Source: Gimesia fumaroli
GTDB lineage: Bacteria > Planctomycetota > Planctomycetia > Planctomycetales > Planctomycetaceae
DNA length: 64,000 nt
Assembly (NCBI RefSeq): GCF_007754425.1
Contig: NZ_CP037452.1
Span: 1,087,501 to 1,151,500, forward strand
Direction: 5' to 3'
The notes beneath the pieces were generated by a model. The model made no database searches. It saw only the letters and a program-made list of their open reading frames with translations, and was not told the origin of the DNA. Positions 1 to 8,673 of the stretch are shown here, one piece after another. How positions within the stretch are numbered: position 1 is the stretch's first letter; the number at the start of each line of letters is the position of its first letter. Both the position numbers and the translations under genes were made by a program.

Positions 1-408
1 AGCTTTTAATGCGAACACGCCAGGAAGCAGCAAGAGGAGCAAGCCAAAGCCTCGATTATAACCATGCATGGGGTTGGGTTCATTCAGCGAGAATGAAAAC
101 AAGATGAGAGCCAGGAGAATAAGCCATCTCAGATACCAGCACGATTTTTTAAGCATGAATAGAAATAGCCGCAGGTTGCTGTAGTGTTGAATTGCTCTCA
201 ACTCTGATTCTGAAAAAATATCATCTAGTGGGAGCCGGTCAGGAATCGTACCATTGAGAATAGCATCGATATCATCTGTATTCAGTTCGATTTCAACAAA
301 CCCAGAGGATTCCAGTTCGCGCAGCGCATCTTGTGCAGAGGCAGCCTGAATACATTCTGTCCTGCGTTTGCCGGACGGGTTCGTTGCCGTATAGAAATAA
401 TCGGGCAT
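1..408 (-). CDS. Membrane protein with GspF-like N-terminal segment (3' end outside window)
   Basis: I read this frame directly; it is open for 136 codons from an ATG at 408 and runs off the left edge, so the C-terminus is missing. The first 45 residues (YFYTATNPSGK, then AASAQDALRELESSGF) resemble the small N-terminal region of type II secretion GspF-like proteins, with a tyrosine/alanine strand, a glycine turn and an A-S-x-x-x-A-L-x-x-L helix. This is a resemblance only. Residues 91-108 (starting WYLRWLILLALI) and about 121-134 look like two membrane helices separated by a short polar stretch with NPNPMHG. The gene is divergent from the SMI1/KNR4 gene at 550. No function is recognised. Confidence 0.7.
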   Translation of the reverse strand, partial: MPDYFYTATNPSGKRRTECIQAASAQDALRELESSGFVEIELNTDDIDAILNGTIPDRLPLDDIFSESELRAIQHYSNLRLFLFMLKKSCWYLRWLILLALILFSFSLNEPNPMHGYNRGFGLLLLLLPGVFALKA

Positions 409-549
409 GAGAATCAAGCATTTACAGATGAAATAGGGTGGTGAAATTTATATGCTGTATGGACAAATGGTAACAAGGGGCGGGCGCGAACTGCAACCAA
501 AGCATTCGCGTCACCCAATCAATGTTAGTCCAGAAAAATTCAGTAAGCG

Positions 550-966
550 ATGAACGAACAAACTTATGAAGCCTTTTATCAAGCCCATGTTGAAACTCAC
601 AATGTCCTGGGATGCTCAGAAAACGAAGTGTCGGTATTAGAGCGAATGCATGGCGTTCGACTGCCGGAGGACTACAGACGGTTTCTGGTCCTGATGGGAC
701 GAGAGGCTGACATTCGCCATTTGATTGGCAGCCATTATTTGTTTCCTCAACTAAATGATCTTCAACAATGGGGAAAAGAGCTTCTGGCGGGACGTCAAAT
801 GCAAGAGTTGCCTGAGAACTCGTTTGTCATCATGATGCACCAGGGATATCAGTTTTATTTTCTCTGGAATGGAGGCGTGTATTATTTTCTGGAGGGGGAA
901 ACTGAATTTGAAAGACGATTTGATTCCTTCACAGAATGGTTTTGCTGCTACACGTTTCCGGAATGA
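550..966 (+). CDS. SMI1/KNR4 (SUKH) family protein
   Basis: A 138-residue protein with the SUKH fold pattern. An N-terminal helix precedes ENEVSVLERMHGVRLPEDYRRFL, where the L-P-x-D/E-Y-x-x-F-L motif is the family hallmark. Later come the hydrophobic strands FVIMMHQGYQFYFLWN and the C-terminal SFTEWFCCY helix. Known SUKH proteins are often immunity proteins against polymorphic toxins or plain protein-binding modules. No toxin gene lies within the sequence visible here, so a housekeeping or orphan immunity role cannot be distinguished. There is no strong Shine-Dalgarno before the ATG. About 235 bases follow before the next gene without a supported gene. Confidence 0.75.
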   Translation: MNEQTYEAFYQAHVETHNVLGCSENEVSVLERMHGVRLPEDYRRFLVLMGREADIRHLIGSHYLFPQLNDLQQWGKELLAGRQMQELPENSFVIMMHQGYQFYFLWNGGVYYFLEGETEFERRFDSFTEWFCCYTFPE

Positions 967-1201
967 AACCGCGGGAGTGTCGCCGATAGATGTCTGGCAA
1001 AATATGATCGACTTGGATCGAACGCAATTGCCGTGAAATCTTCGAGTGCTACATCTACTCATTACTCAAAAAATCGGTAACTCACAGGAAAACTTGCGTG
1101 CCGAGCTCATTCGAGTCTGTTGCCTCTACTGGACATCCCGCTTGCACTCTGTCATGCTGGATAGTAGCGAAAATATGTTGCAATCATGAATTCCGGAGAC
1201 G

Positions 1202-2533
1202 ATGGAAATGAGCGATCAGACTGAGAATCATTCCCCCAACAAAAACCATTCTGTATCGCGTAGAACGTTTCTGCGCGAGGCGAGTACGGCGACCGCGGCG
1301 GGGTTGGCTGTGGCGCCGGCGGTTTGGGCTGGTGCTGGAAAGAATACCGACACATTGCGCGTGGGGCTGATTGGTTGTGGCTCCCGTGGTTCGGGTGCCG
1401 CGGTGAATGCGATGCAGGCGGATTCGAATGCGCGGCTTGTCGCGATGGCCGATATTTTTGAAGACAAACTGAAAGCGAGTGCGGCACGCATTCAAAAATC
1501 GATCGGCGATCAGTATGCCGTCGATCCGAGTCAGGAATTTGTGGGCTTCGATGCTTATGAAAAATTATTAAATACCGACGTCGATGTCGTGCTGCTGACC
1601 ACGCCCCCGCACTTTCGCCCCGCTCATCTGAAACGCGCCATCGAAGCCGGCAAACATGTCTTCGCCGAAAAGCCGGTCGCCGTGGATGCGCCCGGCGTGC
1701 GGTCGGTGATGGAAACGTGCCGCCTGGCAAGGCAGAAACAGCTTTCGATCATGTCGGGCCTGATGCTGCGTTACAGTAAGGCGATGCAGGAAACGGTCAA
1801 TCGCATTCACGACGGACAGCTTGGAAAGATTGTGACCCTGCAGACCAACTACAATATCAATGGCCTCTGGTCCCATCCCCGCAAGCCCGAATGGAGCGAC
1901 ATGGAATGGCAGTTGCGCAACTGGTATTACTTCACCTGGATCTCAGGAGGCCAACTGGTGGAGCAGCACGTGCATGGACTCGATTTGATGTCCTGGGTCA
2001 TGCAGGAAGAATATCCGGTCAAATGTTTTGGGCTGGGCGGCCGACAGTCGCGGACCGATCCGTTGTATGGTCACATCTTTGATCATCATGCCATCTGTTA
2101 CGAATACGAGGGGGGCGAGCGCTGTTTTGCCTTTTGTCGCCAGCAGGATGGCACCGACATCAACACGTCGCAACTGGTCTTCGGCGAAAAGGGAACCGCC
2201 GATTTGAATCGGAATACGCTCAGCGGTGCGAAAACCTGGCGTTACAGCCGGGCCCGCGGCCGCGCCAGAAACGGCGTGCAGGATCTACCCTACGTGCAGG
2301 AACACGCGGCCCTGTTCAACAGCATTCGGACCAGTTCGCCGCTCTGCAATGGTGAGTACGCAGCCAAAAGTTCGCTGATGGCCATCATGGGCCGCATGGC
2401 TTCGTACACGGGAAAAAGCGTGAGCTGGGACGAAGCCTGGAATTCGAAAGAAGACCTGACGCCGCCGGAATACACGTTCGGACCTTTACCAGTCGCCCCC
2501 GTCGCCTTACCCGGCAAGACCAAGTTTTTTTAA
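1202..2533 (+). CDS. Tat-exported Gfo/Idh/MocA family oxidoreductase
   Basis: A 443-residue NAD(P)-dependent oxidoreductase-like protein. A twin-arginine signal (SRRTFLRE, residues 19-26) is followed by an alanine-rich hydrophobic stretch ending near residue 43, so it is probably exported by Tat. The Rossmann fold starts at residue 53 with GLIGCGSRGSG (glycines of the nucleotide-binding loop), and AEKPVA near residues 155-160 is the conserved E-K-P of the family. The C-terminal half holds the usual substrate-binding beta sheet, with an EQHVHGLD segment. Planctomycetes carry dozens of these, presumed to act on sugars or sugar acids. The ATG at 1202 has GGAG seven bases upstream; an in-frame ATG at 1208 is possible. 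The gene stands alone and the substrate is unknown. Confidence 0.92.
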   Translation: MEMSDQTENHSPNKNHSVSRRTFLREASTATAAGLAVAPAVWAGAGKNTDTLRVGLIGCGSRGSGAAVNAMQADSNARLVAMADIFEDKLKASAARIQKSIGDQYAVDPSQEFVGFDAYEKLLNTDVDVVLLTTPPHFRPAHLKRAIEAGKHVFAEKPVAVDAPGVRSVMETCRLARQKQLSIMSGLMLRYSKAMQETVNRIHDGQLGKIVTLQTNYNINGLWSHPRKPEWSDMEWQLRNWYYFTWISGGQLVEQHVHGLDLMSWVMQEEYPVKCFGLGGRQSRTDPLYGHIFDHHAICYEYEGGERCFAFCRQQDGTDINTSQLVFGEKGTADLNRNTLSGAKTWRYSRARGRARNGVQDLPYVQEHAALFNSIRTSSPLCNGEYAAKSSLMAIMGRMASYTGKSVSWDEAWNSKEDLTPPEYTFGPLPVAPVALPGKTKFF

Positions 2534-2606
2534 ACATGTAGTGAAAGCGATGAGACTGTCTGGTTCTCTCTAAGTGGGGCGGTGATGCCGAGGTCGATTT
2601 TTTGCT

Positions 2607-2634
2607 ACCACGAAAATCACGAAAGACACGAAAA
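2607..2634. repeat. Intergenic CACGAAA triplet repeat (9-bp period)
   Basis: Three copies of CACGAAA start at 2609, 2618 and 2627, an exact 9-base period, in the gap between the oxidoreductase and the next gene. Motifs of this kind (alternating 'cacgaaa' steps) turn up between genes in many planctomycete and verrucomicrobial genomes, as far as I recall; that is memory, not a search. No protein or RNA role is visible. It could be a degenerate mobile or REP-like repeat. Confidence 0.5.
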
Positions 2635-2698
2635 GCAGGAGCTCACATTTACAATAGATATTCGTGATTATGGCTGAAGTGATCGGGAGACTTAACTG

Positions 2699-3334
2699 TT
2701 GAACCACGAACTTATTGAAACTTATCGGGATCTCATCGGTGAATTAGAGGGATCACTCGAACCGGATGAAGCTGCCATTCATGGGTTGCTGGTTGAGATC
2801 GAAGCTGATGCCAACCTGAGTCAAGTCGAGCAGGCATTTCTGCGGGGCTATATGGGTTATCACTTTCTGGACGTTCTCACGCAGGTGGACTGTGAAGCGG
2901 AATTCAGAGGCATATTGGCACACGATCCCGATCACGATCTCGCCAATCTATACCTGGGTTATCAGACGTTTGATATAGGAAACTACGCCACGGCGATGGA
3001 ACAGTTTCAGAAAATCAATTTGGATCCGCATTTTCTCTGGTCACAGATCAAGATCAGGGAACTCATCGTTTGTTGCCACCTGCATTTGCAACAATTCCTC
3101 GAAGCAGAGGAATTACTGTGTCCGGTTCTCAGGCAGGCAATGGAACTCGACAGTAATGACGATTATGCGCATCCGATTGAGCTGCTGGAGGCGTTGGCAG
3201 AATGGCATGCTGAATTCAGTGCCGTGATCGGGGCTGATGCCTGGCAATGTGATATCAAGCTATTGATGGATGTCTTACAAAAATATGATTTGACGGATAC
3301 ATTCGCGGAGCAACTCGCGCAGATATCTCCTTAG
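2699..3334 (+). CDS. TPR-like helical protein of unknown function
   Basis: A 211-residue, acidic, all-helical protein starting at TTG, with no ATG nearby in frame. Residues from about 75 to 115 (ILAHDPDHDLANLYLGYQTFDIGNYATAMEQFQKI) have the A-x-x-x-L-G-x-x-x-x-x-x-x-Y-x-x-A spacing of a tetratricopeptide unit, and a second, looser helix pair follows. There is no signal peptide or membrane segment, so it is probably cytosolic. The family is not recognised. Confidence 0.65.
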   Translation: MNHELIETYRDLIGELEGSLEPDEAAIHGLLVEIEADANLSQVEQAFLRGYMGYHFLDVLTQVDCEAEFRGILAHDPDHDLANLYLGYQTFDIGNYATAMEQFQKINLDPHFLWSQIKIRELIVCCHLHLQQFLEAEELLCPVLRQAMELDSNDDYAHPIELLEALAEWHAEFSAVIGADAWQCDIKLLMDVLQKYDLTDTFAEQLAQISP

Positions 3335-3450
3335 CGAACTGGGGTTTATGTGACTGGCTCATTCCGGGATTGGGGCTTTGTTTCAAATTGGGTATACTTC
3401 GGTATGCGCCGGTTTCTCGATTTACCAGAAGACAGGAAGGATGTTGTCGA

Positions 3451-4002
3451 ATGGCCCCGCTATTGGAAACACAAAATACTGTGCGGCGTCGGTTCCGGAC
3501 GGCACTGCTGGCTGTCACGACACAATTATTGATTCTGTTTGCTTCGCATCACGTGTGGTCCGGTCAGCCTGAGATGATGGTCTCGGCTGATGGTCCTTTC
3601 CCGACACAAAAATACGGCCCCGGTGAAGGCATCTATGTCGGTGAATTACTGGTTTCCGGAGAAACGTTTCATAAATGGAATCTGAATGTTTCGGGTCTGG
3701 CTGAGGTGCGGTCTCTCAATACCAGTCGGCACGATGATGAATTCAACGTGGGTGTGTCGTTTGTGTTTCCCGGCAAACCCGGCGATCGAAAACTTCAAGT
3801 GACCGCCCGTCTGCTGGATGAATGTGGAAACGTACTAGAGAGCCGGTCACGCATCTGTGGTGATGCCCGGAATAGTACGGGGAATCATTATCTGGGCTTT
3901 TACATGCCACCGGCCCGATATAATTCCGAAACAGTACGGTTCAAAGGTTGCGCGCAGCTGCGGATTCACCGGGTTGAAGTAACTCTGGCCCCGGTGAAAT
4001 AA
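3451..4002 (+). CDS. Exported protein of unknown function
   Basis: A 183-residue protein if started at the ATG at 3451, which has AGGAAGG about ten bases upstream; the open frame extends back to 3370. The chosen start gives an N-terminal signal: basic RRRFR, then a hydrophobic run (ALLAVTTQLLILFA) and a probable cleavage near VWSGQ. The mature part is beta-rich, with alternating hydrophobics (FNVGVSFVF, LQVTARLLDE, LRIHRVEVTL), and has two cysteines that could pair. The fold looks like a small all-beta sandwich, but I cannot name a family. Confidence 0.6.
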   Translation: MAPLLETQNTVRRRFRTALLAVTTQLLILFASHHVWSGQPEMMVSADGPFPTQKYGPGEGIYVGELLVSGETFHKWNLNVSGLAEVRSLNTSRHDDEFNVGVSFVFPGKPGDRKLQVTARLLDECGNVLESRSRICGDARNSTGNHYLGFYMPPARYNSETVRFKGCAQLRIHRVEVTLAPVK

Positions 4003-4131
4003 GTCGGCCTGGCTGTCATTCTTGAAATAATTGGCAATGCAGTCACTTTTTTCGTGATGTTTCTTCCTGCTTCCCGCCTGAGTCTCCAGTGGATTGTTTG
4101 ATCCGAAAACTGTTGCTGGAGAGACTTAGTG

Positions 4132-4449
4132 ATGAAAACTCATTTTTCCCGTACGCGGACTGTGATCTGCTGGAGTGTGCTGATTTATTCGGTCCTGTTT
4201 CTGCCCTATTGTCATTGGCTCTTCGAATTTCGAAGAGGCGGATGTATGGACGGGAATTTACTCGCTCTCCTCATTTTCTGTTATTTTACCACGCTGTTCA
4301 TTTCTGCGGTGGGCCTCATCGATACCATCGTGCTGATCATCCGCGGCATCTGGGATCGGATTTCTCCCCCGTTTTTCTTCCGTGTCTTTATTGTCAATCT
4401 CGGTCTGTTTGTACTGATGTGGTTGTTATTCGTTGCGAGTTTGCATTGA
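4132..4449 (+). CDS. Small three-helix membrane protein
   Basis: A 105-residue integral membrane protein. Hydrophobic spans are at about residues 10-30 (ICWSVLIYSVLFLPY), 42-70 (LLALLIFCYFTTLFISAVGLI) and 80-103 (FFFRVFIVNLGLFVLMWLLFVASL). The ATG at 4132 follows GGAGAG by about nine bases and is preferred over the GTG one codon earlier. The next gene starts 48 bases downstream, so the two membrane genes may be co-transcribed. No family recognised. Confidence 0.6.
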   Translation: MKTHFSRTRTVICWSVLIYSVLFLPYCHWLFEFRRGGCMDGNLLALLIFCYFTTLFISAVGLIDTIVLIIRGIWDRISPPFFFRVFIVNLGLFVLMWLLFVASLH

Positions 4450-4497
4450 TGGAAATACGTGAACCGTTCCGCATTCTTTCGAGAGAGGCCAAAACCG

Positions 4498-5016
4498 ATG
4501 AAACTTGTTGAAGCGATGCCGACGTTTACCCGGTGGTATCTGTCGCTGGTTAAGATGCCTCGGATGCCTTACGTCGCCTTTGGGGTGGCGTGTGTCATTG
4601 GGACGGCAATCACGCCCGTTGCCCTGATAGTGACTGGCTCCTCTTTAGCCACAATTTTTGCCACGATTTTGGTCTTTTTTCTGTTCGTTCCCCTCTGGTT
4701 ACCGGTGCTTGCCGGGGATCTCTCACTCCTGTACTGGAGTGAGAAACAACGGCCGTTTCGACCATCGCTCATATTGCGTTTATTGATTCTGGCGCTGGTG
4801 ATGGAAGGGTTTTATCTGATCAACCATTATTCAAATCCTCCTGCAAAACCGCCTCATTCCGCAAAAAATGAAGAAATAATGAACCAAGTCATTTTCATGA
4901 GTCTCTATGGGGTACAGAGTGTGCTGCTGCTAGTATTGGAACCGGGGCTGCGGTGGTTATTGAAGAGGAGGAGCATTTCGATAGAGATGCGAAACGAAAC
5001 CCAAGATACACCCTGA
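4498..5016 (+). CDS. Four-helix membrane protein of unknown function
   Basis: A 172-residue membrane protein. The ATG at 4498 has GAGAGG nine bases upstream and is preferred to a GTG at 4459. Hydrophobic spans lie near residues 23-43 (YVAFGVACVIGTAITPVALIV), 48-70 (ATIFATILVFFLFVPLWLPVL), 90-106 and 133-150, with an RWLLKRR basic turn at the cytoplasmic end. It sits 48 bases after another small membrane protein. Nothing in the sequence identifies a transported substrate or an enzyme. Confidence 0.6.
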   Translation: MKLVEAMPTFTRWYLSLVKMPRMPYVAFGVACVIGTAITPVALIVTGSSLATIFATILVFFLFVPLWLPVLAGDLSLLYWSEKQRPFRPSLILRLLILALVMEGFYLINHYSNPPAKPPHSAKNEEIMNQVIFMSLYGVQSVLLLVLEPGLRWLLKRRSISIEMRNETQDTP

Positions 5017-5079
5017 ACCTGTTTGAGGTTCTGGTGTCATCCGTATCGACAACTTCACCCCCTTTGATTACGAGGGCTT

Positions 5080-6345
5080 ATGACAGATTCCGGTGATTCG
5101 ATATTCAATGCAGCAGATGTGCAAAAACGGCTGGAAGTGATAAATCAGCAGATCGCAACGGAATCGGAATCTGCGGTTTTAAGCCCCTTATTGTTTGAAC
5201 GGGCACAACTCCGGCATTTTCTGGGTGACGATTCGAATGCGTTAGCGGATTGTTTCTCTGCCTCGCATTTCACATGGGGTGATCGGCTGGCGCTGTCGCG
5301 GATTCATACCCTGATTTCACAAATTTATCTGGAGTACGAGCAGAAAGAGAAGGCCCTCTGGTGGGCGATGTCAGCCGTGGATCGGGGGCCCGAGAGTGTC
5401 GAGGCTCAATTTATCCTGGGCCAGGTACTGGCATTCAGTGAGTTTCGGCGTCCCGCCGTCGATTGCTTTCGAAAGGTGCTTGCACTTGAGCCTCGGCATC
5501 AGGCGGCTCAGTTGGCATTGGGAGTGAGTTTGCGCGAGACCAGTCATCATTATTTTGAAGATGCGATTGCGGTCTTAACCACCTATGTTGCTGATTGGCC
5601 CGATGACGCCGATGGATGGTTTGAGCTCGCGTATGCCACCTATATAGCCGAGATTCTTCCCGGTAGAACTCAGGGTGCGTCGCAGGAATTGTTTCAACAG
5701 GTTCGGACGTGTGCCGGTTATGAAAAACATGAATTCCGTATTTATCGATGCCTGAATGAAGTTGACGATTGTGAAGAAATGAAAGCCGCTGTAGGTATCC
5801 TTCCGGAGAAAGCAGAACTGGAGACGTTGGCACCAAACGCGGTTACGGCGTATGCACTGCGGTGTGTCTGGCGTGTGGGACCCTTTCTGGCTTGTGTTGG
5901 AAATGAGGCGACAGAGGAATATAAAAAAGAGATCGCAGAGGAATCATTCCCGAGTCACTTCCTGAGTGGGAATTTGGTGGCCTGCGTCGTGACAGCCGCG
6001 TTTCGGTATACAGTGCAGATGATCAAGGAAGTGAGAAAAAACGAATTCGATGAAGCCATCGATTTGGCAGTGCTGGCTGCTGAGGCAGCAGTCTACGCGA
6101 CCTACCTTTATCAACGGGCGATGCCGGATCAGACTGTCAGTAAGACAGCCGCTAGCGAGCTGGCGCAAGCAACGCGGGATGATTTTCAGAGACTGCAGGG
6201 AATTGATGTTGATCAACTAGATGACTATCGAGAGAACGGTCCACTGGGAGATCTCTGGCAAGACCAGCCTCCAGACTGGTATCGGTCTGTCCGGAATGAC
6301 TACGAACAAAAGCGGGCAGAATGGAAGTTGGAGATTATAGTATAA
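5080..6345 (+). CDS. TPR-repeat protein
   Basis: A 421-residue soluble protein whose first 190 residues form tetratricopeptide-like helix pairs. Examples are ALWWAMSAVDRGPESVEAQFILGQVL and AVDCFRKVLALEPRHQAAQLALGVSL, with the A-L-E-P-x-x-x-x-A-x-x-x-L-G signature. The C-terminal half is helical without clear repeat spacing. There is no signal peptide. The start ATG follows GAGG by seven bases. Such proteins usually act as protein-interaction scaffolds; the partner is unknown. It is convergent with the lipoprotein gene ending at 6362. Confidence 0.7.
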   Translation: MTDSGDSIFNAADVQKRLEVINQQIATESESAVLSPLLFERAQLRHFLGDDSNALADCFSASHFTWGDRLALSRIHTLISQIYLEYEQKEKALWWAMSAVDRGPESVEAQFILGQVLAFSEFRRPAVDCFRKVLALEPRHQAAQLALGVSLRETSHHYFEDAIAVLTTYVADWPDDADGWFELAYATYIAEILPGRTQGASQELFQQVRTCAGYEKHEFRIYRCLNEVDDCEEMKAAVGILPEKAELETLAPNAVTAYALRCVWRVGPFLACVGNEATEEYKKEIAEESFPSHFLSGNLVACVVTAAFRYTVQMIKEVRKNEFDEAIDLAVLAAEAAVYATYLYQRAMPDQTVSKTAASELAQATRDDFQRLQGIDVDQLDDYRENGPLGDLWQDQPPDWYRSVRNDYEQKRAEWKLEIIV

Positions 6346-6361
6346 AACAATGACATTCGTC

Positions 6362-8536
6362 TCAGTCATCCTGGATTGCAGCCACGATCTGGCGGGCCAG
6401 TTGTTTTTCTTCTGGCGTGAAGGTGGGTTTCAGTTTGTGATCTCGGATTGTGCCCTTCGGGTAAGGGCTGTATTCCAGCGGAGTGCCTTTGGTCAACTCC
6501 TGCGTGACTGCATACAGGGCAGGTAACTTTTCGAGCCTGTCCTCAATCCGACTGGCGATATTGGTGGCCTGCGTCAGCTCGCCCGCTTCAATCAGGGCCG
6601 TGACCAGATTTCGCGCACATTCCGGGTTCAAACGGGTCTGTTCCAGCTTTTTAATCATCTTTTTGGCGGCAAGCCGTTCTTTCTGGGATTCTGGCGGATC
6701 CTGAAGTTCCCGAAATTTACTGGCCAGTTTCAAATGCAGCTCTGCCTTCAGCTCTGGAATCGATGTCTGTTGAGTCAACTCACGAGCCCACTGACGTTCT
6801 ATGGCTTTCTGCAGCGCAATGTAGGTCGTTCGTAAAACTCGGGCCTGGTATTTTGTTTCTGCAGAAAAATTCAAAGCCACATCGCAGGCTGCCTGGAATT
6901 TCTCTCGTTTGATCAACTGTTCGCAGAGATATCCCGTATAAACGCTTTGTTCTTTTTGTTCGTTTAGTAGCTGTGTCACTGCGAGTGCCCGTTCGAGTTG
7001 ATCTGCATCCAGCAGCTTTTCGATCATCTTTTCGTAAACATATTTGTCGGAGTGCCAGTGGTGGGGTGAATCATGGTATTGTCTGGATTCGGGACCCGTG
7101 CATTGAAAGCCGGTGTCGTCCATTTTCTGAAGTACTGCAAACGCCTGGTCCAGTTCGTTTGTTTTCAGCAGTTGAACAACCAGTGGCGCCAGTGCCGCCG
7201 AACGGTGGTAACCGTCTTTGATTTTCAAAGCGATCTCCCGTGCCTGGTCGAACTGACCTTGATTCGCCAGATGAAACGAAGCAGCCGCGTAGATGTCGGC
7301 TTCCGGAAAAGTCTCTGTGAGCTGCAGAGCCTGTTCCAGATCTCCCTGTTTCAACTGATTCTCAATCAGCTTCTTGAAGAACTTGTAATAGCGGAAAACT
7401 TCGATGTCGAGCTTTGCGGCGTACTCTTTGATCTGATCCAGGTTACCCTGTTTCAGCAGTTGACCAGCAAAGCTGGCCAGGGTTGAAAAGCGTTCTTTTT
7501 CTTCCTCCTCGTTTTGTGCGGCCTTGTTGACGAGCAGAATGACTTCCTGCGCCCGTTGTGGCTGGTTGAGTTCTAAAAGCTTATCGGCAATATAATAAAT
7601 GGCTCTGGTTTGGTAATCGAGGTACTCCATTTCCTGTGCCACCTGGATGGCCTGTTCGATGTTGCTGGAGTCCTTCAGTTGACGGGAGATATCGTAACGG
7701 AGTGAATCATAGGGATCGACTGCCCCCTGGCGAACCAGGCTCATCGCCGAGCCTATCTGTCCCGCTTTCAGCTGAGACCGCGCAAGGGTACCCGCGGCAA
7801 TCTGTTGATACTCTGCAGAGCGAAGTTCCCGCAGGAGTGCTGTTGCCTGAGGAATCTGATCGAGATTCGCCCTGCGGACAGCGACACAACATAACGTCAG
7901 TTCCCGTTCATCGGCGAGTTGTGACCGGCTCTCTTCTATCGCCTGTTCGATGTCGGCCTCGGTTTTCAATGTACCGGACAGTAATTGGACCACCTTGTAT
8001 TTGGAATTCAAGTCGGTCATCTGTTTCACGATGTTGCGGGCCTGTGTGACAGCACCATCTTTGATCATTTTCGAGGCGATCCGGTGCTGCGCCCTGCCAC
8101 GTTCAGCCGGGGATTTCATTTTTCCCGCGAGCTTCAGTGCCTGCGCATTCCGGTCTGTATAAATCAGTTTGAGGATTTGTCGTTTCTGTGTCTTCTTTTG
8201 TCGTTCCGGTGTTCGGATCAGGCGAATTGTCCGGCTGGCGTAAGAGAGATCCTCGGCATCAACGCATGCCACGGCTGTTTGAGACAGAGCGAAGTCTTTT
8301 TCATATCCTGAGGGTTGATGCCGGGTAACAAAGAGCAGCAGGTCTTCCGGAGTCTCCCAGGGTTGAGGGGCCTGGTCTGGTGCACCATTTGCCTCTGTTG
8401 TTTTGTCAGAGTCCACTTTGGGGGAGATAGACGGCGTGCTGACTTCCTCTTTCGTTTCGCAGCCTGTCAGCAGGCACAGGCAGACAACCCAAAGAAGTGA
8501 CTGTCTCTTAAAGTGAGGCGACGTATTTCGATCCAT
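6362..8536 (-). CDS. Large TPR-like lipoprotein
   Basis: A 724-residue protein with a lipoprotein signal: basic KRQ, hydrophobic LLWVVCLCLL and lipobox L-T-G-C with the lipid-carrying cysteine at residue 26. A short S/T/P-rich linker (to about residue 60) leads into some 650 residues of regular helical hairpins, for example QALKLAGKMK, QARNIVKQM, QALQLTETFPEADIYAAASFHLANQGQFDQAREIALKI. Paired helices of about 34-38 residues with alanine at the packing positions suggest TPR or SEL1-like repeats. It is probably anchored to a membrane facing the periplasm. No enzyme motif is visible. Confidence 0.75.
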   Translation of the reverse strand: MDRNTSPHFKRQSLLWVVCLCLLTGCETKEEVSTPSISPKVDSDKTTEANGAPDQAPQPWETPEDLLLFVTRHQPSGYEKDFALSQTAVACVDAEDLSYASRTIRLIRTPERQKKTQKRQILKLIYTDRNAQALKLAGKMKSPAERGRAQHRIASKMIKDGAVTQARNIVKQMTDLNSKYKVVQLLSGTLKTEADIEQAIEESRSQLADERELTLCCVAVRRANLDQIPQATALLRELRSAEYQQIAAGTLARSQLKAGQIGSAMSLVRQGAVDPYDSLRYDISRQLKDSSNIEQAIQVAQEMEYLDYQTRAIYYIADKLLELNQPQRAQEVILLVNKAAQNEEEEKERFSTLASFAGQLLKQGNLDQIKEYAAKLDIEVFRYYKFFKKLIENQLKQGDLEQALQLTETFPEADIYAAASFHLANQGQFDQAREIALKIKDGYHRSAALAPLVVQLLKTNELDQAFAVLQKMDDTGFQCTGPESRQYHDSPHHWHSDKYVYEKMIEKLLDADQLERALAVTQLLNEQKEQSVYTGYLCEQLIKREKFQAACDVALNFSAETKYQARVLRTTYIALQKAIERQWARELTQQTSIPELKAELHLKLASKFRELQDPPESQKERLAAKKMIKKLEQTRLNPECARNLVTALIEAGELTQATNIASRIEDRLEKLPALYAVTQELTKGTPLEYSPYPKGTIRDHKLKPTFTPEEKQLARQIVAAIQDD

Positions 8537-8673
8537 CTGAAAAACTCGATTGAACTGAGTCGGAAATCCCTTATCCAGATACTCATTTTGTCTGCCTCAA
8601 GCCGACAAAGCAATACAGGATTTAACAAACGCACGAGATCAGATTCACCACTAGAGGGAAGTCCTTGTCTGCC

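Noticed and set aside
550-966. SMI1/KNR4 gene as immunity half of a toxin system
   Set aside because: No toxin-like gene, polymorphic-toxin repeat or secretion marker lies within the visible neighbourhood, so a toxin-immunity pair cannot be supported.
967-1201. Possible gene remnant downstream of the SMI1/KNR4 gene
   Set aside because: A frame of about 50 codons from near 1036 to 1188 reads protein-like, but it has no ATG start, no ribosome-binding site and no family I recognise.
4089-4511. 140-codon frame overlapping the small membrane protein
   Set aside because: Another frame of the same stretch; the frame at 4132 has a ribosome-binding site and clear membrane helices.
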